Assembly (NCBI GenBank): GCA_949289845.1
Contig: CASEPN010000002.1
Location: 186,001 to 250,000 of the forward strand
Reading direction: 5' to 3'
Length of the DNA: 64,000 bases
From: an uncultured Bacillota bacterium
GTDB lineage: Bacteria > Bacillota_I > Bacilli_A > RFN20 > CAG-826
The number at the start of each line of letters is the position of its first letter. Position 1 is the stretch's first letter. The notes under the pieces are model-generated. The model worked only from the letters and a program-made list of their open reading frames with translations, was not told the origin of the DNA and did no database searches. The translations under genes were made by a program, and so were the position numbers. Shown one piece after another: positions 49,402-56,945 of this stretch.

Positions 49402-50112
49402 ATGGATTGGAAGTCGCTTGCGCTCATCGCCTTGGCCATCATCCTGGTGGTCTTCTTGCTGAAGCTCTACTTCATGGTGTTCCCGCGCCCGAACTTTTCC
49501 TACGCGCGGCTCACCTCCAGGGTGGCGATATTCTCCGCCCTGGCGGCCATCCTCTATGTGGTGCCCGTCTTCTCCTTCCCCCTGCCCTTCGCCCCGGCCT
49601 TCATGTCGATCCATTTCGACGAGATACCCGTCTTCATCGCTTCCTTCGCCTATGGCCCCTGGACGGGGCTTGCCGTCTTGGTCGTGAAGACCATCATCAA
49701 GCTCCCTTTCACTTCCACCCTCTGCGTGGGCGAGTTCGCTGACTTCGTCTTCTCCTGCGCCTTCATCCTCCCGGCCGCCTTTATCTACCAGAAGAAGCGG
49801 AACCTCAAAGGCGTCGCGATCGGTTTCGGGGTGGGGACGATTGCCCAGGTGGCCGTCGCGATGGTCATGAACGTCTACGTGATGCTTCCCTTCTACATGT
49901 TCGTCATGGGGCTTTCCTATGACACGATCCTCGGGATGTGCCAGGCCGCGAACCCTGCGATCACGAGCCTCGACTGGCCCTACGCCTTCATCGCCGTCCT
50001 TCCCTTCAACCTCGTGAAGGACGTCGCGGTGATCGTCGTCACCTTCCTCATCTACCGCTCGATCGGGAAGCTCCTCCATTACGAGGGGGACAAGAAGAGA
50101 AGGGCGTCCTGA
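49402..50112 (+). CDS. ribU: Riboflavin ECF transporter S component RibU
   Basis: A 236-aa membrane protein with about six helices. The FSYARLTSRVAIFSALAAIL opening, FMSIHFDEIPVFIASFAYGPW (about residues 68-88) and the late LPFNLVKDVAV segment match RibU. It binds riboflavin and uses the shared EcfA1/A2/T module. The extra N-terminal helix before the core is longer than usual. The ATG at 49402 follows the riboswitch terminator directly. An earlier TTG (49387) lies inside that terminator and is unlikely. Confidence 0.93.
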   Translation: MDWKSLALIALAIILVVFLLKLYFMVFPRPNFSYARLTSRVAIFSALAAILYVVPVFSFPLPFAPAFMSIHFDEIPVFIASFAYGPWTGLAVLVVKTIIKLPFTSTLCVGEFADFVFSCAFILPAAFIYQKKRNLKGVAIGFGVGTIAQVAVAMVMNVYVMLPFYMFVMGLSYDTILGMCQAANPAITSLDWPYAFIAVLPFNLVKDVAVIVVTFLIYRSIGKLLHYEGDKKRRAS

Positions 50113-50117
50113 GGACG

Positions 50118-50146
50118 AAAAAAGGAGCGGCGGGACCGCTCCTTTT
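50118..50146. terminator. Bidirectional terminator between ribU and ferredoxin
   Basis: AAAAAAGGAGCGG-CGGGA-CCGCTCCTTTT has A and T tracts on both sides, serving both convergent genes. Confidence 0.9.
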
Positions 50147-50160
50147 GCTATCGAGGAATC

Positions 50161-50346
50161 CTACTCGATCTCGATCGCGGCGACGGGGCAGCTGGCGGCG
50201 ACGTCTTCGATCGCGGCCTCGTCGGTGACCTCGCCGACGACCTCGCTCTTCCCGTCGTCGGTGAAGGCGAACACATCGGGAGCGCTGCTCACGCAGACCC
50301 CGCACCCGATGCAGGCGTCGAGGTTGACTTTGACTTTCTTGGCCAT
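50161..50346 (-). CDS. Ferredoxin with one [4Fe-4S] cluster
   Basis: A 61-aa electron carrier. The cluster ligands are CIGCGVC (Cys at about 12, 15, 18) and a later SCPVAAI Cys (about 53), giving one [4Fe-4S] cluster as in Bacillus Fer. It is acidic overall. The ATG at 50346 has GGAGG 8 nt upstream and a TATAAT about 25 nt before it. Which enzymes it serves is unknown; MiaB is one possible client that needs reducing power. Confidence 0.93.
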   Translation of the reverse strand: MAKKVKVNLDACIGCGVCVSSAPDVFAFTDDGKSEVVGEVTDEAAIEDVAASCPVAAIEIE

Positions 50347-50450
50347 TCTTGGTTCCTCCGGTCTTCCCGGATTATAGACCGCCCCTTCCCAATGGCAAGA
50401 TAGCGCCCCCGATTGCACCTTCCGGGGGTGAAGCGGGCCTTCGTTCGGGA

Positions 50451-50456
50451 TAAAAT
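50451..50456 (+). promoter_or_regulatory. -10 box of the small membrane protein gene, leaderless
   Basis: TAAAAT ends 7 nt before the ATG at 50464. Confidence 0.5.
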
Positions 50457-50463
50457 CAGGCCC

Positions 50464-50766
50464 ATGAGGACGAGGACGGAGAAGTGGAGGCGCTACCGCG
50501 ACAAGATCGAGGCCCTCGATGAGTCCCGTTTCCCAAGGACGGAGCCCTCCCCGCTCCCCCTGAGCGAGGAGGATAGGAAGGCAGCGATCGAAGCTTCCCA
50601 GGCCGCCTCCCTCGCTCTTCCCGGCGGAAAGAAGGGAAGAAGGTCCGCCACTCCGTATGGACGCTATCTCCGGAGGGAACGCACGGTCCTCGTCCTCGAG
50701 GCGCTGGCCCTGGTCCTCGCCATCGTCGGCCTCATTCTCATGTATTTCCTCTGGGTTCAGGCCTGA
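50464..50766 (+). CDS. Small tail-anchored membrane protein of unknown function
   Basis: A 100-aa protein. The first 75 residues are charged (RTRTEKWRRYRDKIEALDE at the start, a KKGRR patch later) and the C terminus is a single hydrophobic helix (about 76-97, VLVLEALALVLAIVGLILMYF). It is probably anchored in the membrane with its N terminus inside. The family was not recognised. It lies 13 nt upstream of cmk and likely shares its transcript. The chosen start is the ATG right after TAAAAT; an earlier in-frame ATG at 50413 lies upstream of that box. Confidence 0.65.
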   Translation: MRTRTEKWRRYRDKIEALDESRFPRTEPSPLPLSEEDRKAAIEASQAASLALPGGKKGRRSATPYGRYLRRERTVLVLEALALVLAIVGLILMYFLWVQA

Positions 50767-50779
50767 AAGGAGCTAGGTT

Positions 50780-51463
50780 ATGGACGAAAAGCACATCTCC
50801 GTCGCGATCGACGGTCCTGCCGCCGCGGGCAAGAGCACTGTCGCCCGTCGCGTCGCCGAGCGCCTTTCCTTCACTTACATCGACACGGGGGCGATGTACC
50901 GCGCGGTGACGCTCGCCTGTATCCGCGCCGGCCTCGACCCCAAGGACGAGGGCCAGGCCGTCTCCCTTCTCCCTTCGATTCAGATCGAGTTCGACGAGGC
51001 AGGGAGGACCCTTTTGAATGGGGAGGACGTCAGCGAGCAGATCCGCCAGCCCCTCGTCAGCGGGAACGTCTCCTACATCGCGGCGATGAAGCCCATCCGC
51101 CTTGCTCTCGTCGAGATGCAGAGGAAGATGGCGGATTCCCGCTCCGTGGTCATGGACGGAAGGGACATCGGGACCTACGTGCTTCCCGATGCGGAGGTCA
51201 AGGTCTTTCAGATAGCCAGCGTGGAGACGAGGGCCGTCCGGCGCTACGAGGAAAACCTGCAGAAAGGCATCAAGACGAGCCTTGAGGAAGTCGCCGCCGA
51301 CGTCAGGAAGAGGGACTACATCGACTCCCACCGCGAGTTCGCTCCCCTCAAGCCCGCTCCGGACTCTGTCCTTCTTGATACCTCCTTCCTTTCGATTGAG
51401 GACTCCGTAGATGCGGTCCTCCGCATCGTCTACGAGAAGACGGGGGTGACTCCTTCATGCTAG
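50780..51463 (+). CDS. cmk: Cytidylate kinase
   Basis: A 227-aa kinase that phosphorylates CMP and dCMP. Walker A IDGPAAAGKST (about residues 9-19), YIDTGAMYRAVTL (about 34-46) and VVMDGRDIGTYVLP (about 128-141) are diagnostic. AAAGGAGC lies before the ATG. Its end overlaps der by 7 nt, a common Firmicutes-type pairing (cmk near der). It complements the dCMP deaminase at 7.3 kb in pyrimidine metabolism. Confidence 0.96.
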   Translation: MDEKHISVAIDGPAAAGKSTVARRVAERLSFTYIDTGAMYRAVTLACIRAGLDPKDEGQAVSLLPSIQIEFDEAGRTLLNGEDVSEQIRQPLVSGNVSYIAAMKPIRLALVEMQRKMADSRSVVMDGRDIGTYVLPDAEVKVFQIASVETRAVRRYEENLQKGIKTSLEEVAADVRKRDYIDSHREFAPLKPAPDSVLLDTSFLSIEDSVDAVLRIVYEKTGVTPSC

Positions 51464-52758
51464 GGACGCTCGCCATCGTGGGAGCCCCGAGCTCGGGGAA
51501 GAGCACCATCTTCAACCGCTTCCTCGGGGAAAGGCGCTCCATCGTCGAGGAGACCCCTGGGGTCACGAGGGATCGCCTATACGCCCACGCGGAATGGCTG
51601 ACGAAGCATTTTACCATCATCGACACGGGGGGCATTCAGATTGCAAACGCCCCGTTCCAGGTCGAGATCCGGGCGCAGGTCGAGATCGCGATCGAGGAGG
51701 CGGATGTCCTCCTTTTCGTCGTCGACGGGAAGCGTGGGGTCACGGACGACGATCGTTTCGTCGCGAGGATGCTCCAGAAGGCAGGGAAGCCGGTCATCCT
51801 TGCGGTCAACAAGGTCGATAACGTCGAGGAGCTCGCCTACGCGGCCGACTTCTATTCCTTAGGCCTTGGGGATCCCATCGCCGTATCGGGCGCCCATGGG
51901 ATCGGGATCGGCGACCTTCTGGACAAGATCGTCCTGCTTCTTCCAGAACGCGCCGAGCCTGACTACGGGGAAGGTATCGCCTTCGCCCTCATCGGGAGGC
52001 CGAACGTAGGGAAGAGTTCCCTGTCGAACAGGCTTCTCGGAAACGAAAGGACCATCGTCTCCAATCTCGCCGGGACCACGAGGGATTCCGTGGATACGCC
52101 CTTCGTCCATGAAGGGAACCGATACGTATCAATCGACACCGCGGGACTGGTGAAGCGAGGGAAGATCTACGAGTCCATCGACAAGTACGCCGCGCTCCGG
52201 GCGCTTTCCGCTATCCAGCGCGCGGAGGTCGTGCTCTTTCTTATCGACGGGGCCGACGGGCTCAGGGAACAGGATAAGCACGTCGTGGGCTATGCGGTTG
52301 AGGAGAAGAAGCCCGTCATCGTGCTCGTGAACAAGTGGGACGAGGCGAAGGCCACCAAGACGAAGGACGAGTTCACCAAGGAACTTAGGAGGAACTTCAA
52401 GTTCCTGGAGTATGCGCCCATCCTTTATATCTCCGCCATGACCGGGGAAGGGGTGTCGCAGATTCTCCCCATGGTGAACCGTTGCCATGAGGCATATCAG
52501 CGCAGAATCCCCACGAATGTTCTGAATTCGATTGTTCTAGACGCTCAGGAGATGAATCCTACGCCTGATTTCAACCACGGTCGTCTTCGGATTGCCTATG
52601 CCTCTCAGGCAAGGACGGCGCCGCCGACTTTCGTCCTTTTCGTGAACGATCCTAAGCACGCCCACTTCTCCTACACTCGATATCTGGAGAACAGGATTAG
52701 GGAGAGCTTCGACTTCTCCGGAACCCCGATTGAGATCGTTTACCGAAAGAAGAAGTAA
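51457..52758 (+). CDS. der: Ribosome assembly GTPase Der (EngA)
   Basis: A 433-aa protein with two GTPase domains in tandem. The first has GAPSSGKST (P-loop, about residues 8-16), DTGG and NKVD. The second has GRPNVGKSS (about 180-188), DTAG and NKWD. A C-terminal KH-like domain follows. It is required for 50S assembly. The first P-loop has Ala in place of the usual Arg of GRPNVGKS. The coding start overlaps cmk. Confidence 0.96.
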   Translation: MLGTLAIVGAPSSGKSTIFNRFLGERRSIVEETPGVTRDRLYAHAEWLTKHFTIIDTGGIQIANAPFQVEIRAQVEIAIEEADVLLFVVDGKRGVTDDDRFVARMLQKAGKPVILAVNKVDNVEELAYAADFYSLGLGDPIAVSGAHGIGIGDLLDKIVLLLPERAEPDYGEGIAFALIGRPNVGKSSLSNRLLGNERTIVSNLAGTTRDSVDTPFVHEGNRYVSIDTAGLVKRGKIYESIDKYAALRALSAIQRAEVVLFLIDGADGLREQDKHVVGYAVEEKKPVIVLVNKWDEAKATKTKDEFTKELRRNFKFLEYAPILYISAMTGEGVSQILPMVNRCHEAYQRRIPTNVLNSIVLDAQEMNPTPDFNHGRLRIAYASQARTAPPTFVLFVNDPKHAHFSYTRYLENRIRESFDFSGTPIEIVYRKKK

Positions 52759-52835
52759 TTCTTTGTCTTGCAGGACTTAACCAAAATTGATGGGAGGCGT
52801 CCATTTGATTTAGTGGCCATCGATATTATTTGTGT

Positions 52836-52849
52836 TGAAAGCGCTTGCA
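52836..52849 (+). promoter_or_regulatory. cre-like site upstream of the HU gene
   Basis: TGAAAGCGCTTGCA matches the catabolite-response consensus TGWAANCGNTNWCA at all but one position. It lies in an AT-rich 160-nt leader region, about 70 nt before the start. Confidence 0.4.
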
Positions 52850-52920
52850 CCTTTTATTTGCAAATGATAACGTCAACTCGTCAGGTTGCAGTGCCTGTCA
52901 GACAAGGAGGGGTAAACCCA

Positions 52921-53193
52921 ATGAACAAAGCTGAGCTCATCACCAAGGTCGTCGACATCACCGGCCTCACCAAGAGGGACGCGGAGGCTGCCGTCGATGC
53001 CGTCATCACCTCCATCGAGGGCGCCCTCATCGACGGGGACATCGTCAAAATCGCCGGCTTCGGCCAGTTCGAGAAGAAGACCCGCGCTCCCAGGACCGGA
53101 ACCAATCCTGCCACCCAGGAGAAGATCGAGATCCCGGCAGCGAACGTCATCGCCTTCAAGCCGAGCAAGACCCTCAAGGCCAAGATCAACTAA
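52921..53193 (+). CDS. hup: DNA-binding protein HU
   Basis: A 90-aa nucleoid protein. MNKAELITKVVDITGLTKRDAEAAVDA and the GFGQFEKKTRAPRTGTNPATQ arm that wraps DNA are canonical, with IPAANVIAFKPSKTLK at the end. AGGAGGGG lies 8 nt before the ATG. The upstream 160 nt are AT-rich compared with the genome and hold a cre-like site and several candidate promoter boxes. It is a single-gene unit with a strong terminator. Confidence 0.97.
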   Translation: MNKAELITKVVDITGLTKRDAEAAVDAVITSIEGALIDGDIVKIAGFGQFEKKTRAPRTGTNPATQEKIEIPAANVIAFKPSKTLKAKIN

Positions 53194-53215
53194 GTCAGAC
53201 CGTCTTGGTAGCAAG

Positions 53216-53238
53216 GCCCCCGCTTTGCGGGGGCTTTC
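53216..53238 (+). terminator. Terminator after the HU gene
   Basis: GCCCCCGC-TTT-GCGGGGGC followed by TTT. Confidence 0.88.
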
Positions 53239-53240
53239 CT

Positions 53241-53246
53241 TATAAT
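53241..53246 (+). promoter_or_regulatory. -10 box of the CCA-like gene, leaderless
   Basis: TATAAT ends 7 nt before the ATG at 53254, just after the HU terminator. Confidence 0.6.
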
Positions 53247-53253
53247 CGGGGAC

Positions 53254-53880
53254 ATGGACAGGACGCACCAAATTCTTGCTGCCCTCGAGGAGAGGCTTAG
53301 TCCCCATGGCTTTCATACCTGGGCGGTAGGTGGGACTGTCCGTGATGCCCTTCTTGGCCTACCTGTCGATGATTTCGACTTCGTTACGGACGCGGGGCAA
53401 GGTGGCCTCGCTACTATTTTTCCTGAAGCGAACACGGCTTTCCTCCGATACGGATCCATTAGGCTCAAGGTGGATGTAGGGGAGATAGCAAGAGTCGACC
53501 TCACTCTCCTGAGGAAGGAATCCGGATATGTTGATCACCGACATCCTGCCCAAGTCAGCTTCACCAGGTCATTGGCGGTCGATTCAAGGCGGAGAGACTT
53601 CACGATTAACGCCTTATACTTGTCAAAAGACTCGGTTGTATCGGATTTTCATGAAGGTATCCGCGATTTGTCGGAACATGTCCTCCGCTTCATAGGGGAC
53701 CCTTGGGTCCGGGTGCAGGAAGACCCTCTTAGGATCTGCCGGGGCGAGCGGCTTGCCTCTAGGCTAGGCCTTTCGATTGAAGGGAGGACTGCGGAGGCGT
53801 TCCAAAGAGGAAGAGGGTTGTTGGACCTCATCACTCCTGCCAAACTCGATGAGGAAAGAAAGAAAGGCTGGGTGGGTTAG
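53254..53880 (+). CDS. Short class II CCA-adding enzyme / poly(A) polymerase head-domain protein
   Basis: A 208-aa protein. The nucleotidyltransferase head is complete: AVGGTVRDALLGLPVDDFDFVTDA (about residues 22-45, with the metal DxD), then RRDFTINALY (about 109-118). It is followed by the start of the neck (GDPWVRVQEDPLRICRGERLASRLGL). The body and tail domains that hold tRNA in CCA enzymes (usually about 400 aa in total) are missing. The frame stops cleanly and dnaD starts 2 nt later, so no frameshift is apparent. Repair of tRNA CCA ends is the best guess. Confidence 0.78.
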   Translation: MDRTHQILAALEERLSPHGFHTWAVGGTVRDALLGLPVDDFDFVTDAGQGGLATIFPEANTAFLRYGSIRLKVDVGEIARVDLTLLRKESGYVDHRHPAQVSFTRSLAVDSRRRDFTINALYLSKDSVVSDFHEGIRDLSEHVLRFIGDPWVRVQEDPLRICRGERLASRLGLSIEGRTAEAFQRGRGLLDLITPAKLDEERKKGWVG

Positions 53881-53882
53881 GC

Positions 53883-54521
53883 ATGGTAGCAAGATATTCA
53901 TTATCGAAGGCGGTGTCCTTCGATTACGCGCTTGTTGAAACGTACCGGGACATGGGGCTCGATGAGAAGGAGCTTGCCGTCCTTCTTATTGCGGACCACC
54001 TTCTTTCCCAGGAAGGGGCTCTTGTTACCCAGGACGTCCTTGCTTCCCGGATGGCGATGGGCGCGGAGGAGATCGACTCCTCGCTGGCGTCCCTCATCAA
54101 GAAGGGCTATTTCCTCTATACGCCGGGAAAGAAGAAGCCTTGCACGGTTGACCCTGCCCATAAGGCTGCATATCGCCTTCTTGAGCTGAAACTCCAGGAG
54201 GGGGCGAAGAAGGAGCCAAGCGAAGCCGGTAAGAAAGAGGTGTCCAAGGCATTGATTGCCCTTGAGGATGCGCTAGCCAGGACTCTTTCCCCATTGGAGA
54301 AGGAGACCGTAGTCCGGTGGGTGGATCATGGATGGGATTCGAAGATGATCAAAATTGCCGCGGAGGCGTGTCTTGCCCAGGGTAGGCGTAGCGTCCGAGC
54401 GATCGAATCGGAGCTAGTTGCCCGGGAAAACGCGGGCAAGGGCGAGCAGGGAAAGGGGACAAGGAAGAGCGCATCCTCTATTCTCTCTGCCTCCAGGAAG
54501 CTTTGGGGCGATGAAGGCTAG
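53883..54521 (+). CDS. dnaD: DnaD-like replication initiation protein
   Basis: A 212-aa protein. An N-terminal winged-helix region (about residues 20-85) is followed by a DnaD/DnaB_2 domain (about 120-180), with LSPLEKETVVRWVDHGW and an RSVRAIESEL helix in place of the usual YxxxIL motif. In Bacillus DnaD helps load the helicase at origins and at restarting forks. The dnaD-nth order, with nth starting inside the end of dnaD, is the same here. Confidence 0.85.
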   Translation: MVARYSLSKAVSFDYALVETYRDMGLDEKELAVLLIADHLLSQEGALVTQDVLASRMAMGAEEIDSSLASLIKKGYFLYTPGKKKPCTVDPAHKAAYRLLELKLQEGAKKEPSEAGKKEVSKALIALEDALARTLSPLEKETVVRWVDHGWDSKMIKIAAEACLAQGRRSVRAIESELVARENAGKGEQGKGTRKSASSILSASRKLWGDEG

Positions 54522-55170
54522 GGAACGCGCGGACAAGATCGAAGAGATCCTTTTCCAGGAGTTCGGCGAACTAGGGCCCACCCTTATCTTTCATTCGGAT
54601 TTCGAATGCCTTGTATCCATTCTTCTTTCCGCCCAAACGACGGACCTTTCGGTGAACAAGGTGACCCCTGCGCTCTTCAAGAGATTTCGCAATCCCAGCG
54701 ATTTTGCTGGTGCGAGCGTCGAAGAAATCCGTCGCTACATCAAAACCCTCGGCCTTTCGAACGCGAAGGCTCGCTCACTTAAAGGGCTAGGGCAATGGTT
54801 CCTGGAACGCGGGACGGAGGAAGTCCCGCACGAGATGGAGGCCCTTGTCTCAATGCCGGGAGTTGGCGTGAAGACGGCGGGCGTCTTCCTCATAGAACGG
54901 GATCGACCCCATAGTTTCCCTGTGGACACCCATATTTTCCGTGTCACAGGAAGGCTAGGTCTCCAGAGGGCAAAAGATCCCATCAAGGCGGGCGAGGCTC
55001 TTTATCGTCTTTATCCAGGGGGAAAGGCCGGTTACATGCACCGGGCGTTCATCACGCTCGGGAGAAGGATCTGCGATGCCAGGAACCCTCGTTGCAATGT
55101 GTGCCCATTAAGGGATCTTTGCCCAAGGCTTCACTTGGGGAAGAAGGCTTCTTCCACTGCCTTGAGATAG
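54511..55170 (+). CDS. nth: Endonuclease III
   Basis: A 219-aa DNA glycosylase/lyase for oxidised pyrimidines. The helix-hairpin-helix MPGVGVKTAGVFL contains the catalytic Lys (about residue 120), and FPVDTHIFRV has the Asp (about 138). The C-terminal C-X6-C-X2-C-X5-C [4Fe-4S] site (from about residue 187) is complete. The start overlaps dnaD by 11 nt. The last 40 nt overlap the convergent recU gene. Confidence 0.96.
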   Translation: MKARERADKIEEILFQEFGELGPTLIFHSDFECLVSILLSAQTTDLSVNKVTPALFKRFRNPSDFAGASVEEIRRYIKTLGLSNAKARSLKGLGQWFLERGTEEVPHEMEALVSMPGVGVKTAGVFLIERDRPHSFPVDTHIFRVTGRLGLQRAKDPIKAGEALYRLYPGGKAGYMHRAFITLGRRICDARNPRCNVCPLRDLCPRLHLGKKASSTALR

Positions 55171-55721
55171 TCGTAGCGTGGCTCCAGTCCTTCCTTCAGA
55201 AGGAATCCGTGTTCCTTTATCTCCGCAATCGGGATGGATTTTCTTGGTTTTTCACGGTAGAAGCGACAGATCCAGTCTGCCGGGAGAAGGTAGGTCTCAC
55301 CGATTAGGGAGCAATTGATGAGGAAGAACGCGATGCCTCCATGGCGCATCACCCCCTCGAGATGCTCTATCTGCTGGGGAGCGATGTTCGCCAATGGGAA
55401 CGATGTCCTTGACCGTGTGCTTTTCGCCTCGAAGTCGAGGTAGCGCCCCTTGTACACGCCGTTGTAGTCGGTCGTGGACTGCTTCTCGAAATAGGCGTGG
55501 GTGATCATCGCCCCTTTCGTGTAGTCGACCTTGACCACGTTGATGGGGGTGGGCCTCTTCGTCACGATTGCGATGTCGTGGGACCGATACCATTCGTTGG
55601 AGGCATTGATGTCCGCCTCGAAATCCATCCCGCGGTTCGCCTCGGTCCCCTTTGGGGAGATTCTTATCGCCTTCTTCCGTCCTTCCGGCTCGGGGGGACG
55701 GACGCCTTTCGGGTAGTTCAT
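55131..55721 (-). CDS. recU: Holliday junction resolvase RecU
   Basis: A 196-aa nuclease. NRGMDFEADINASNEWY (about residues 29-45), IVTKRPTPINVVKVDY, the DYNGVYKGRYLDFEAKST catalytic segment (about 85-102) and FPLANIAPQQIEHL match RecU of Firmicutes. It resolves recombination intermediates. It overlaps the exonuclease gene upstream by 4 nt and nth downstream by 40 nt (opposite strands). Confidence 0.96.
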   Translation of the reverse strand: MNYPKGVRPPEPEGRKKAIRISPKGTEANRGMDFEADINASNEWYRSHDIAIVTKRPTPINVVKVDYTKGAMITHAYFEKQSTTDYNGVYKGRYLDFEAKSTRSRTSFPLANIAPQQIEHLEGVMRHGGIAFFLINCSLIGETYLLPADWICRFYREKPRKSIPIAEIKEHGFLLKEGLEPRYDYLKAVEEAFFPK

Positions 55722-56443
55722 TCGAAATACTTCCGGATCTCTTCCTTCAAGTCGTCCGGGCCTACAGTCTCGCCCTTCATGAGCCTTTGGACGATCGCGC
55801 GGATGGGTTCCGGGGTCTTCTTCAGGCGCGAGAGGGTCTTCAGGTACTCCCTCTCAAGGATGTCCTTCCTATCGAGGACCGCCTGGTAGAGGAGCATGAG
55901 GTTCCATGCGTCGTCCTGCGCATCGTGAGCCTGGCCCTGGAAGTCCACTTCGAAGAGCTTGAGATAGTTCTCCAGGGAAAGGGAGTTCCCGTGCTCGTCC
56001 TCGACGTACTGGGAGAGCCATCCGGCGAAGTCGAGGCAGCACCGGCAGATCGCCGCGCTCCACTCGTGGTCGCACTCCTTGCTCCTTACGGTGGTCTGCT
56101 GGATGATCCGGAGGTCATGCGTGCCGAAGGTGCAGAAGATCGCCTTTCCCCAGTAGCGCCCCATGTACTTCCTAAAGAGGCGCTGGGCCTCGTTGAAAGG
56201 GACCCCTTTCTCGGCGAGCGTCCTGTCCGTGATCCCCGTCAGCTTCTTCACGATCTTCCCGACCTGCCCCTGGGCCTTCACGTAGGTCCGGAAGGGCGGA
56301 AGCGTCCTTTTCACGTTCCCGTTCGGGTCGAGGATGGCGAGGACCGCCCCGAGCTCGATCATCTCGTGCGTGAACTGCGTTCCCTCAAGGTCGAGGAAAG
56401 CGACCGCCCTATGGCCCCGGAGCGCGTTCATCAGTGACTTCAC
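55718..56443 (-). CDS. DEDDh-type 3'-5' exonuclease
   Basis: A 241-aa protein of the DnaQ/ERI-like exonuclease fold. The acidic residues are visible in AFLDLEGTQ (Exo I, about residues 15-23), THDLR (Exo II) and HDAQDDAWN (Exo III with the catalytic His, about 178-186). It could trim RNA or DNA; the substrate is unknown. Translation likely starts at GTG 56443, placed 7 nt after TAAAAT, so the mRNA would be leaderless; an ATG lies 4 codons later. It is coupled to recU by ATGA. Confidence 0.82.
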   Translation of the reverse strand: MKSLMNALRGHRAVAFLDLEGTQFTHEMIELGAVLAILDPNGNVKRTLPPFRTYVKAQGQVGKIVKKLTGITDRTLAEKGVPFNEAQRLFRKYMGRYWGKAIFCTFGTHDLRIIQQTTVRSKECDHEWSAAICRCCLDFAGWLSQYVEDEHGNSLSLENYLKLFEVDFQGQAHDAQDDAWNLMLLYQAVLDRKDILEREYLKTLSRLKKTPEPIRAIVQRLMKGETVGPDDLKEEIRKYFE

Positions 56444-56449
56444 GGTGGG

Positions 56450-56455
56450 ATTTTA
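56450..56455 (-). promoter_or_regulatory. -10 box of the exonuclease-recU operon, leaderless GTG start
   Basis: Minus-strand TAAAAT ends 6 nt before the GTG at 56443. Confidence 0.55.
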
Positions 56456-56512
56456 GCATTGGTCCCGGGAAGGAAGGGGAAAGTATCCTTATTCGCGCGC
56501 CTTACTTAGTCC

Positions 56513-56518
56513 TATAAT
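56513..56518 (+). promoter_or_regulatory. -10 box of gpsB, very short leader
   Basis: TATAAT ends 9 nt before the ATG at 56528. An AAGGAG lies between but only 3 nt from the ATG, too close for a normal ribosome site. Confidence 0.55.
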
Positions 56519-56527
56519 CAAGGAGCC

Positions 56528-56941
56528 ATGGAGTACCGCATCCAGCTCAGCCCCAAGGAGATCCTCCGGAAGAAGTTCACGAAGGACGTGAAGGGCTATC
56601 GCGCGGGCGAAGTGGACGCCTTCCTGGACGTCGTGATGGCCGACTACGAGGCCTTCGCCGGGTATAGGAAGGCGATGGAGGAGCACCTGGCCGAACTTGA
56701 GGCGCGGCTTACGGAGCTTTCCAAGGGAGACGAGGCGTCCGACGCGGAACGGAGGGAACTCCGCAAGAGCCTCAAGGAGCTGGAAATCGAGAACGCGGGC
56801 CTGAAGGCACGGCTAGAGAACATCAAGCCGAGCGACTCGCCCAGCGAGGAAAACCTCCAGTACATCCAGCGGATCAACGCCCTCGAGAACGCCCTGTACT
56901 CGATTGGCATCGACCCGAACAAGGTCATAAACGGCCAATAG
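56528..56941 (+). CDS. gpsB: DivIVA/GpsB family cell-division protein
   Basis: A 137-aa protein. The N-terminal lipid/partner-binding domain reads LSPKEILRKKFTKDVKGYRAGEVDAFLDVVMADY (about residues 7-40), with the Lys/Tyr-Arg turn of GpsB. A coiled coil follows (about 45-105) and then a short C-terminal helix pair. GpsB coordinates cell-wall synthesis and division. The gene sits directly in front of rnpB, the same neighbours as in Bacillus. Confidence 0.92.
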   Translation: MEYRIQLSPKEILRKKFTKDVKGYRAGEVDAFLDVVMADYEAFAGYRKAMEEHLAELEARLTELSKGDEASDAERRELRKSLKELEIENAGLKARLENIKPSDSPSEENLQYIQRINALENALYSIGIDPNKVINGQ

Positions 56942-56945
56942 AGCC

